This document shows, one piece after another, positions 1-5,709 of a stretch of DNA of 6,306 nt. The stretch lies in contig RCNQ01000126.1 of NCBI GenBank assembly GCA_003731675.1, forward strand, positions 1 through 6,306, given 5' to 3'. Position numbers and translations under genes: made by a program. How positions within the stretch are numbered: the stretch's first letter is position 1; each line of letters opens with the position of its first letter. The DNA comes from Bacteroidetes/Chlorobi group bacterium ChocPot_Mid (GTDB taxonomy: Bacteria; Bacteroidota; Ignavibacteria; Kapaibacteriales; UBA2268). The notes beneath the pieces are model-generated. The model was not told where the DNA came from, searched no databases, and saw only the letters and a program-made list of their open reading frames with translations.

Positions 1-459
1 CCTTACCGAGTGGGAGATTTTATTGAAACTCAGGGTTTTACTGGTACTGTGAAGGAAATTCATATTTTCAATACAGTATTATTAACAGTTGATAATAAGA
101 GGATATATATACCAAATGGTGCAATTTCAAACGGAGCTATAACAAATTTCAATGCTGAACCATTAAGAAGACTCGATTTAAGTTTTGGTATAGGGTATAA
201 TTCAGATATATCAAAAGCAAAAGAGATTCTTGAGCAAATCATCAAGAGTGACAAGAGGATATTAGATGAACCGCAATATATGATTGCAGTCGGACAGCTA
301 TCAGACAGTTCGGTTAACCTGACCGTAAGGGTTTGGTGCAAAAGCGAGGATTACTGGAATATCAATTTCGATTTTAACGAACGAGTTAAGAGGGAATTTG
401 ATGTTAATGGTATTTCAATTCCATTTCCTCAGAGAGATATACACATTTATCAACATTGA
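1..459 (+). CDS. MscS-family mechanosensitive ion channel, C-terminal fragment (5' end off the window)
   Basis: The frame is open from base 1, so the gene begins upstream; 152 residues precede the TGA. The family forms homoheptameric inner-membrane channels that open under membrane tension and release solutes during hypo-osmotic shock. The visible part matches the soluble region of MscS. First comes the beta domain (fragment residues about 1-50), with the R-x-G-D/E-[FY]-[IV]-E start, G-x-x-G-T-V (12-17) and the hallmark I-P-N-G (37-40). The alpha/beta domain follows (about 56-147), with the P-L-R-R stretch (54-57), a V-R-V-W strand (109-112), the K-R-E-F-D helix end (130-134) and the closing G-I-x-[IF]-P-[FY]-P-Q motif (137-144). 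The pore helix and the other membrane segments should lie to the left and cannot be judged, so neither total length nor subfamily is known. An intrinsic terminator follows about 46 bases after the stop, so this is the last gene of its transcript. Confidence 0.93.
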   Translation, partial: PYRVGDFIETQGFTGTVKEIHIFNTVLLTVDNKRIYIPNGAISNGAITNFNAEPLRRLDLSFGIGYNSDISKAKEILEQIIKSDKRILDEPQYMIAVGQLSDSSVNLTVRVWCKSEDYWNINFDFNERVKREFDVNGISIPFPQRDIHIYQH

Positions 460-505
460 CAATCTGTTGTATATAATTGAATTATCAAGAATTAAGATAA
501 ATAAG

Positions 506-536
506 CTTCTTTGTCTGTGACAGAGAAGTTTTTTTT
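506..536 (+). terminator. Intrinsic terminator after the mscS-like gene
   Basis: A 10-bp stem pairs 506-515 with 519-528 (one U-G wobble at 511/523) around a 3-base loop TGT. It is followed directly by eight T residues (529-536). It lies 46 bases past the channel stop codon and is oriented to end that transcript. Confidence 0.88.
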
Positions 537-590
537 GACTATAACTTCAAAGAAATTGTGTAAATAATGTAAGGTTTTGATAAAAAAAGA

Positions 591-621
591 TTTGTATATA
601 AATTAATTTTCTATTAATTTG
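591..621 (+). promoter_or_regulatory. Candidate Bacteroidota-type promoter for rpsA
   Basis: TTTG at 591-594 and TTAATTTG at 614-621 are separated by 19 bases. The second element differs by one base from the TAnnTTTG (-7) consensus described for Bacteroidota, and the first matches the TTTG (-33) element. Transcription would start near 626-630, giving a leader of roughly 75-80 bases before the rpsA ATG. The region is very AT-rich, so such matches arise easily by chance. This is an inference from pattern and spacing only. Confidence 0.3.
600..620 (+). repeat. AT-only inverted repeat in the rpsA upstream region
   Basis: AAATTAAT (600-607) and ATTAATTT (613-620) are perfect inverted complements separated by TTTCT. 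With no G-C pair the RNA hairpin would be weak, and there is no following T-run, so it is not a terminator. It overlaps the candidate -7 element and could be an operator half-site pair or simply AT-rich chance. Confidence 0.4.
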
Positions 622-694
622 CAAAGCTCTAAACAGCAATGTTTGGAAAATATATATTTAATTAACTATTGTTTAACTTATTAAAATAAAATTT

Positions 695-698
695 GGAG
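695..698 (+). promoter_or_regulatory. Shine-Dalgarno sequence of rpsA
   Basis: GGAG lies 6 bases upstream of ATG 705, an ideal distance for pairing with the 16S 3' end. It decides the start. An in-frame TTG at 693 would extend the protein by four residues, but that codon overlaps the GGAG and has no ribosome binding site of its own. Confidence 0.7.
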
Positions 699-704
699 TT
701 TTTC

Positions 705-2768
705 ATGATTGAAAATGAAAATGAATTTGAGCAGGATATTGATAAATCAGAAGAAATTATTGAATCCGAAAAAGATGACTTTCTAATGGAAACCCTTGAC
801 CAAAACTTTTCTAAATTTGACTACCACAATGTTAGTTCCATATTAGAGGATGGCTTTGGAGACCTTGAACTTGATGATGAGACTTTCGAGAAACTGTCAG
901 AAGGTTCAATAACCAAAATCAAAGAAGATGAGTTGGTTTCGGGTAAGATTATCAATATATCAAAAGATGAAGTTTTAGTTGACATTGGTTTTAAGTCATT
1001 TGGTGTGATTCCGAGAGCAGAGTTATTGAATTCGGAGAATTTACAGATTGGTGACAAAATTGATGTCTATATCGAAAAGATGGAAGATGCAGACGGAAAG
1101 CTGGTGCTTTCACGTCGAAGAGCAGATTTCATGAGAATATGGGAAGATATTATACAATTGAATGCAGAGCAAAAAATTGTTCCTGTTAAGATTCTCAGAA
1201 GAATTAAAGGTGGTATGGTAGTTGATTTGCTCGGTATTGAAGCATTTCTTCCAGGTTCACAAATTGATGTCCGTCCGGTTAGAGATTTTGATAGTTGGGT
1301 AAACAAGACTATTGACGTAAAAGTAGTAAAGGTAAATCATCCGAGTGAAAATGTGGTGGTGAGTCATAAAGTATTACTTGATGAGCAGATATCTGAGCAG
1401 AGAAATGAGATTATTTCGAAACTTGAGAAAGGTTTAGTGCTTGAAGGTACCGTCAAGGCAATTTCTGACTTTGGTATATTCGTAGATTTGGGTGGTGTTG
1501 ACGGATTGGTTCATATCACTGACTTGTCTTGGGGCAGGGTTACTCACCCGAGTGAAATAGTATCACTTGACGAAGTTGTTAAAGTAGTTATTCTTGACTA
1601 TGACACAGACAAGAAGAGAATTTCTTTGGGTATGAAACAACTAACTCAGCATCCTTGGGATACGATTGGCGATAAATACGAAAAAGGTGTACGGGTTTCT
1701 GGTAAAGTTGTCAGCTTAACGGATTACGGTGCATTTATTGAAATCGAGAAGGGAATTGAGGGGTTAATCCATATTAGTGAAATGTCGTGGACACAACACG
1801 TGAAACATCCATCGCAGATAGTGTCAATGGGACAGACAGTCGAAGCAGTTGTACTGAATATTGACAAAGATGAAAAGAAATTAGCTTTGGGAATGAAGCA
1901 ATTGGAACCAGACCCATGGCAAGATTTGATGGCAAAATATCCTGTTGACTCTGTACATAAAGGAATTGTAAGGAATTTGACAAACTTCGGCGTATTTATC
2001 GAACTTGAACCTGGTGTTGATGGTTTGATTCATATCAGTGATTTGTCCTGGACAAAGAAGATACGTCATCCCGGTGAATTTGTCAGAAAGGGTGATGAAT
2101 TAGATGTTTGCGTTTTAAGTATTGACCCTGAGCAAAGAAGAATTGCACTTGGACACAAGCAGATTGTTGAGAATCCATGGGATTACTTTGAAACAAAATA
2201 TAAAGCTGGTGAAGAAACTGAAGCTAAAATTGAAAGAATAATTGAAAAAGGTGTTATCGTTGAATTGCCTGATGCAGTTGATGGTTTTGTGCCGATTTCA
2301 CAATTGTCTTTTGCACCTGTTAAAAACATTGTTGATTACTTCCAGATAGGTGATATTTTGCCTTTGAAGGTAGTTGAATTTGACAAGGAAGCCAAGAAAA
2401 TCGTTTTATCGGTTGTTGAATGTCTGAGAAATAAGGACCAGGCAACTATAGATGCGTATGTTGCAAAACATCCTGTACCAAATGCCAACAAATACAAAGC
2501 AGGAACACCAATTGAGCCAATTGAGAACATTGAGATACCCGAAGAGCTTTTAGCTCCATTGAATGATATTCCTATTCCTGATTATTTGTACACGAAGAAG
2601 GAAGAAGATATAAAAATTCAGGAAGTAAAAGCTGTTGTAACTCAAGAGCCGGAAGTAACAAATGAAGTTACCGATGAAGTAACCAATGAAGCTCCTGCAG
2701 AAGTTCAGGTTGAAGAACCTGCTGTAAACGAAGTTCCTGATACTCAGGATGAAGAAAATAAAGAATAA
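705..2768 (+). CDS. rpsA: 30S ribosomal protein S1 (bS1), six S1 domains with acidic ends
   Basis: bS1 binds the small ribosomal subunit and mRNA, helping to unfold and dock messages at initiation. The 687-residue product carries six OB-fold S1 domains at about 76-138, 157-222, 243-312, 327-399, 416-486 and 504-571. Domains 3-5 are the most canonical, each with a [FY]-G-x-F-[IV] strand followed by G-[VI]-[DE]-G-L-[VI]-H-I-[ST]-[DE]-[LM]-S-W; in E. coli S1 the equivalent domains bind RNA. Domains 1 and 2 are divergent, as expected for the ribosome-anchoring pair. Domain 6 is also divergent. Relative to the 557-residue E. coli protein there is an acidic N-terminal extension of about 70 residues and a C-terminal tail of about 115 residues, whose last 55 are Glu/Val-rich with T-N-E-V-T-type repeats. 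ATG 705 is chosen over TTG 693 because GGAG sits 6 bases before it. The gene stands alone between two terminators. Confidence 0.97.
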   Translation: MIENENEFEQDIDKSEEIIESEKDDFLMETLDQNFSKFDYHNVSSILEDGFGDLELDDETFEKLSEGSITKIKEDELVSGKIINISKDEVLVDIGFKSFGVIPRAELLNSENLQIGDKIDVYIEKMEDADGKLVLSRRRADFMRIWEDIIQLNAEQKIVPVKILRRIKGGMVVDLLGIEAFLPGSQIDVRPVRDFDSWVNKTIDVKVVKVNHPSENVVVSHKVLLDEQISEQRNEIISKLEKGLVLEGTVKAISDFGIFVDLGGVDGLVHITDLSWGRVTHPSEIVSLDEVVKVVILDYDTDKKRISLGMKQLTQHPWDTIGDKYEKGVRVSGKVVSLTDYGAFIEIEKGIEGLIHISEMSWTQHVKHPSQIVSMGQTVEAVVLNIDKDEKKLALGMKQLEPDPWQDLMAKYPVDSVHKGIVRNLTNFGVFIELEPGVDGLIHISDLSWTKKIRHPGEFVRKGDELDVCVLSIDPEQRRIALGHKQIVENPWDYFETKYKAGEETEAKIERIIEKGVIVELPDAVDGFVPISQLSFAPVKNIVDYFQIGDILPLKVVEFDKEAKKIVLSVVECLRNKDQATIDAYVAKHPVPNANKYKAGTPIEPIENIEIPEELLAPLNDIPIPDYLYTKKEEDIKIQEVKAVVTQEPEVTNEVTDEVTNEAPAEVQVEEPAVNEVPDTQDEENKE
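2652..2702 (+). repeat. Short imperfect repeats encoding the acidic S1 tail
   Basis: Within the rpsA tail (residues 650-666) the motif [TD]-[ND]-E-[VA] recurs as E-V-T-N, E-V-T-D and E-V-T-N. At the DNA level this is an approximately 12-base unit (AATGAAGTTACC, GATGAAGTAACC, AATGAAGCTCCT). The third copy has drifted. The unit looks like local tandem duplication within a low-complexity tail. Confidence 0.6.
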
Positions 2769-2782
2769 ATAATTCTGTATTA

Positions 2783-2814
2783 TTGAATAAATGAATAACG
2801 GCGTGCAATCTTTG
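2783..2814 (+). promoter_or_regulatory. Candidate promoter for the cinA operon, overlapping the rpsA terminator
   Basis: TTG at 2783-2785 (context ATTG) and AATCTTTG at 2807-2814 are 21 bases apart. The second is one base from TAnnTTTG. Initiation would fall near 2818-2822, inside the 3' arm of the rpsA terminator, giving a leader of roughly 15-19 bases. The evidence is pattern and spacing alone. The alternative is read-through from rpsA. Confidence 0.3.
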
Positions 2815-2828
2815 TTCGCCGTTTTTTT
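2797..2828 (+). terminator. Intrinsic terminator after rpsA
   Basis: AACGGCG (2797-2803) pairs perfectly with CGCCGTT (2817-2823). After a single T-T mismatch, a further four pairs (2805-2808 with 2812-2815, one G-U) close a 3-base loop. The stem runs into seven T residues (2822-2828). It is the most GC-rich hairpin in the window and begins 29 bases after the rpsA stop. The T-run ends only 8 bases before the cinA start codon. Confidence 0.92.
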
Positions 2829-2836
2829 AAACACAA

Positions 2837-4090
2837 ATGTTTGATATTTCAATTATAACAATAGGAGATGAGATTTGTATCGGACAAATTGTCAATACAA
2901 ATGCTGCATGGATTGCAGGTAAAGTAACTTCTATCGGAGCAAATGTAAAGTTACACTCTACAATTGGTGACAATAGAGATAGTCTGATTGATGAACTGAA
3001 CAGATTGTTACCAATAAGTGATTTAGTTATCCTTACTGGTGGCTTAGGACCTACTCACGATGACATAACAAAAAATGTTTTGTGCGAATATTTCGGCGAT
3101 GACCTTGTATTACATAATGATACACTGAAATATCTGAAGAAAATATTTTCTTTGAGAGGATATCATCTTACTGAAAGAAATATGGAGCAAGCTTATTTGC
3201 CTTCAATATGTTTAGTATTGAAAAATGAAGTTGGCACTGCACCGGGTATGTTATTTGAAGAAAAGGGTAAATTTGTTATTTCATTACCAGGTGTACCTGC
3301 AGAGATGAAATATATCATGAACGATTCTGTTATTCCATTTATCAAACGCAAAATCGCAGAAAGAAATGACAATGTTGTTCTGTATAAAAATTTGCAAACA
3401 ACAGGAATACCTGAATCAAAGTTAGCAGATATGATTGGTGAACCAAAAGAATTTTTAGGTGATGGGTCATTAGCTTTTTTACCATCTTATCGTGGTGTAA
3501 AGTTAAGAATAGGTGTTTCAGGAAAGAACTTCGAAACAGCAAGAGAGAAATTAAAAAAGATTGAAAAAGTGATTTTTGAAAAAGCTGGTGGTAATATTTT
3601 CTCTGCTGATGATGAGTCATTAGTATCAAAAGTTGGTTCATTGTTATCCGAAAGAAATTTGACAGTTGCCGTTGCTGAATCATGTACTGGTGGTTTGTTA
3701 GGAGCTGAGTTTACGAGTATTTCAGGAAGTTCGGTTTATTTTTCTGGTGGTGTAATTGCTTACAGCAATGAAATAAAAGAGAAGATTTTGAATGTTAGCA
3801 AAGACAGTCTTGTTCAATTTGGAGCTGTTAGTGAGCAAGTTGCCTTCGAATTAGCAAGGAATGTACGTGATATTTTCAAGACTGATGTCGGCATTGGAAT
3901 AACGGGTATTGCAGGTCCAACAGGCGGGACAGAAGAAAAGCCCGTTGGTACAGTATTTATAGGTTTAGCATTTGGAGACAATGTAAAAGTTAAGAAATTT
4001 GTATTTAGTACGGAAAGAGAAGTTAATCGGGAAAGAGCTGTAGGTACTGCTCTTACAATGCTTTTAAATGAGTTACAGAACAATGAATAA
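2837..4090 (+). CDS. cinA: CinA: MoCF-like N-terminal domain plus nicotinamide-nucleotide amidase (PncC-type) C-terminal domain
   Basis: At 417 residues this is a full-length, two-domain CinA. The N-terminal MoCF/COG1058 domain (about 1-170) shows T-G-G-L-G-P-T-H-D-D (67-76), the N-x-x-Q-A-x-x-P segment (115-122), G-T-A-P-G-M (133-138) and L-P-G-V-P (150-154). Family members have been reported to hydrolyse ADP-ribose. The C-terminal CinA domain (about 260-417) has A-E-S-C-T-G-G (280-286), including the Ser expected in the active site, then G-G-V-I-A-Y-S-N (304-311) and G-I-T-G-I-A-G-P-T-G-G (354-364). It is expected to deamidate NMN to nicotinate mononucleotide in the pyridine nucleotide cycle. 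The old 'competence/damage-inducible' name comes from Streptococcus and need not apply here. No Shine-Dalgarno precedes the ATG; the 5' flank is A-rich. The TAA shares its last base with the tsaD ATG, indicating translational coupling. The protein is cytosolic, with no signal peptide. Confidence 0.96.
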   Translation: MFDISIITIGDEICIGQIVNTNAAWIAGKVTSIGANVKLHSTIGDNRDSLIDELNRLLPISDLVILTGGLGPTHDDITKNVLCEYFGDDLVLHNDTLKYLKKIFSLRGYHLTERNMEQAYLPSICLVLKNEVGTAPGMLFEEKGKFVISLPGVPAEMKYIMNDSVIPFIKRKIAERNDNVVLYKNLQTTGIPESKLADMIGEPKEFLGDGSLAFLPSYRGVKLRIGVSGKNFETAREKLKKIEKVIFEKAGGNIFSADDESLVSKVGSLLSERNLTVAVAESCTGGLLGAEFTSISGSSVYFSGGVIAYSNEIKEKILNVSKDSLVQFGAVSEQVAFELARNVRDIFKTDVGIGITGIAGPTGGTEEKPVGTVFIGLAFGDNVKVKKFVFSTEREVNRERAVGTALTMLLNELQNNE

Positions 4091-5127
4091 TGACAAAAAT
4101 TTTAGCCATAGAATCATCATGCGATGATACATCAGTATCAATAATTGAAAATAGCAAGGTATTGAGTAATGTTATTTCTTCACAATATTTTCACAGTAAG
4201 TATGGAGGAGTTATACCTGAACTTGCTTCAAGGGCTCATTTGAATTTCATCTATGAGGTTCTTTTTAAAGCACTCCATGAAAGCCAAACAAGTATAACCG
4301 AAGTTGATGCAATAGCAGTAACGAGTGAACCCGGATTGATTGGTTCATTGTTAGTCGGCTCCAATTTTGGGAAAGGTTTGGCGATTAAATACAACAAAGC
4401 TATCATTCCGATTAATCATATTGAAGGTCATATATATTCTGGCAGTCTTCAGGATTCAGGTGTTGAGTTTCCTTATATCACTTTGGTTGTTAGTGGCGGA
4501 CATACAACTTTATTTCTTGTACAATCGTTTGCAGATTATCAGATATTAGGTTCTACTGTGGATGATGCCGCCGGTGAGGCATTCGATAAAATTGCATCTA
4601 TGCTTGGTTTACCATATCCCGGAGGTCCTCATATTGACAAACTGGCAAAAGCAGGTAATTCGAAAAGATATAATTTCCCAAGGTCAATGATAAATGATGA
4701 TAATTTTAATTTCAGTTTTAGTGGTTTGAAGACATCTGTAAAATACTTTCTTGAAAAAGAATTTTCAGGTATTAACTTTGAAAATGAAATAAATGACATA
4801 GCAGCTTCAGTTCAACAGGCGATAGTAGATGTATTGGTTAAGAAAACAGTTGATGCCGCAGTTAGAAAAAATATTAAATCAATAGTCATAGCAGGAGGAG
4901 TTTCGGCTAATTCACAATTGAGAACTGAAATGAGTTCAAAAGCAAAAGAATTAGGGATAAAAGTAATAACCCCTGATATGCAGTATTGTATGGATAATGC
5001 CGCAATGATTGGTTTCCTTGCTGAGAAAAAATTACTTAGTGAAGGCTTTGATAGATTTAATGACTTGAGGTTTAAGGTAAAAGCTTCTGCTTTGAGAGCT
5101 AAAAGTGTAAAGAGAATAAAAAATTGA
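4090..5127 (+). CDS. tsaD: tRNA N6-adenosine threonylcarbamoyltransferase TsaD
   Basis: TsaD (Kae1/YgjD/Gcp family) transfers the threonylcarbamoyl group from TsaC-made threonylcarbamoyl-AMP to A37 of ANN-decoding tRNAs, working with TsaB and TsaE; neither partner gene is in this window. The 345-residue length is typical. The ASKHA-fold signatures are present: the I-E-S-S-C-D-D-T start (7-14), Y-G-G-V-I-P-E-L-A-S-R-A-H (38-50), the metal-binding H-I-E-G-H with His110 and His114, V-S-G-G-H-T (134-139), D-D-A-A-G-E-A-F-D-K (158-167), the F-S-F-S-G-L-K-T segment (208-215), A-G-G-V-S-A-N (268-274) and M-D-N-A-A-M-I (301-307), whose Asp302 corresponds to a conserved metal ligand. The ATG overlaps the cinA stop by one base (TAATG) and there is no ribosome binding site, so initiation by reinitiating ribosomes is likely. 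Old annotations as an O-sialoglycoprotein endopeptidase should be disregarded. Confidence 0.97.
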   Translation: MTKILAIESSCDDTSVSIIENSKVLSNVISSQYFHSKYGGVIPELASRAHLNFIYEVLFKALHESQTSITEVDAIAVTSEPGLIGSLLVGSNFGKGLAIKYNKAIIPINHIEGHIYSGSLQDSGVEFPYITLVVSGGHTTLFLVQSFADYQILGSTVDDAAGEAFDKIASMLGLPYPGGPHIDKLAKAGNSKRYNFPRSMINDDNFNFSFSGLKTSVKYFLEKEFSGINFENEINDIAASVQQAIVDVLVKKTVDAAVRKNIKSIVIAGGVSANSQLRTEMSSKAKELGIKVITPDMQYCMDNAAMIGFLAEKKLLSEGFDRFNDLRFKVKASALRAKSVKRIKN

Positions 5128-5138
5128 TTTGCGATAAT

Positions 5139-5627
5139 ATGGAAAATAAAAATATAAAAATTAGGTTTGCTAATGAATCAGATACAGGTTTGATTCTTCA
5201 ATTTATCAAGGATTTAGCAGAATATGAAAAATTATCTGATAATTTAACTGTTAATGATGAGCTTATTCGTAAAAATCTGTTCGGAAGTTCAGGAATTGCA
5301 GAGTGTCTGATTGCAGAGTTTGATGATAAACCTTGTGGGTTTGCAGTGTTTTTTCATAATTTCTCAACTTTTAAGGGAAAACCTGGATTATATTTAGAAG
5401 ATTTATTTGTGCAACCCGATATGAGAGGAAAAGGTATTGGTAAAGCATTGTTGGTAGAATTAGCAACAATAGCGAAGGCAAGAGATTGTGCAAGATTCGA
5501 ATGGAGTGTGCTCGATTGGAACCAGCCAGCTATTGATTTTTATAAGAGTATAGGTGCTGTGCCAATGTCAGAATGGACTATTTTCAGATTAGAAGCAAAA
5601 GGAATAGAAAGGTTGTCGAGCAAGTAA
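5139..5627 (+). CDS. GNAT N-acetyltransferase, spermidine/spermine (SSAT)- or thialysine-acetyltransferase-like
   Basis: This 162-residue cytosolic protein is a single GNAT domain that should transfer acetyl from acetyl-CoA to an amine. Its layout follows the SSAT/SAT2 branch: an I-R-F-A-N-E-S-D opening (8-15), an L-A-E-Y-E-K-L segment (26-32), the Y-L-E-D-L-F-V strand (85-91), the acetyl-CoA pyrophosphate loop R-G-K-G-I-G (96-101), and W-N-Q-P-A-I-D-F-Y-K (127-136), whose Tyr135 aligns with the general-acid Tyr of human SSAT. The substrate may be a polyamine, thialysine or another diamine; sequence alone cannot decide. ATG 5139 is preferred. A TTG at 5124 would add five residues and overlap the tsaD stop, but has no ribosome binding site and would precede the point where family similarity begins. 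It lies 11 bases after tsaD as the last gene of the cinA operon. Confidence 0.88.
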   Translation: MENKNIKIRFANESDTGLILQFIKDLAEYEKLSDNLTVNDELIRKNLFGSSGIAECLIAEFDDKPCGFAVFFHNFSTFKGKPGLYLEDLFVQPDMRGKGIGKALLVELATIAKARDCARFEWSVLDWNQPAIDFYKSIGAVPMSEWTIFRLEAKGIERLSSK

Positions 5628-5662
5628 ATTTTGAAACATTTTGCATACAAAATCGTTATAAG

Positions 5663-5692
5663 AAATGAGGCATATTGTTGTCTCATTTTTTT
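5663..5692 (+). terminator. Intrinsic terminator closing the cinA-tsaD-GNAT operon
   Basis: A 10-bp stem pairs 5663-5672 with 5679-5688 (one G-U at 5670/5681) around the loop TATTGT. The stem leads into a T-run that continues to 5692, then A and five more T residues. It starts 35 bases after the acetyltransferase stop. Confidence 0.85.
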
Positions 5693-5700
5693 ATTTTTAT

Positions 5701-5704
5701 GGAG
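5701..5704 (+). promoter_or_regulatory. Shine-Dalgarno sequence of the outer-membrane receptor gene
   Basis: GGAG ends 5 bases before ATG 5710. It supports this ATG over the in-frame GTG at 5707, which is too close to the motif. The signal peptide also begins naturally at 5710. Confidence 0.6.
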
Positions 5705-5709
5705 ATGTG

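Noticed and set aside
60..341. Minus-strand frame of 93 codons opposite the MscS-like gene
   Set aside because: It lies entirely opposite a clearly conserved coding region, has no ribosome binding site and shows no recognisable motif.
537..704. Possible small RNA or riboswitch in the AT-rich leader before rpsA
   Set aside because: Apart from the AT-only inverted repeat and a weak AAAC/GTTT hairpin near 632-644, I see no stable stem, no conserved riboswitch core and no small open frame with a ribosome binding site.
2550..2852. Minus-strand frame of 100 codons with a Phe/Ile-rich, membrane-like middle
   Set aside because: The hydrophobicity is the antisense image of the Glu/Lys-rich S1 tail (GAA/AAA codons read as TTC/TTT). 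It also crosses the terminator.
3342..3683. Minus-strand frame of 113 codons inside cinA
   Set aside because: It is antisense to a conserved two-domain protein, of low-complexity Leu/His/Ser composition, and has no initiation signal.
4367..4549. Plus-strand 60-codon frame within tsaD
   Set aside because: It is a shifted frame inside the conserved metal-binding and V-S-G-G-H-T region of tsaD with no family signature of its own.
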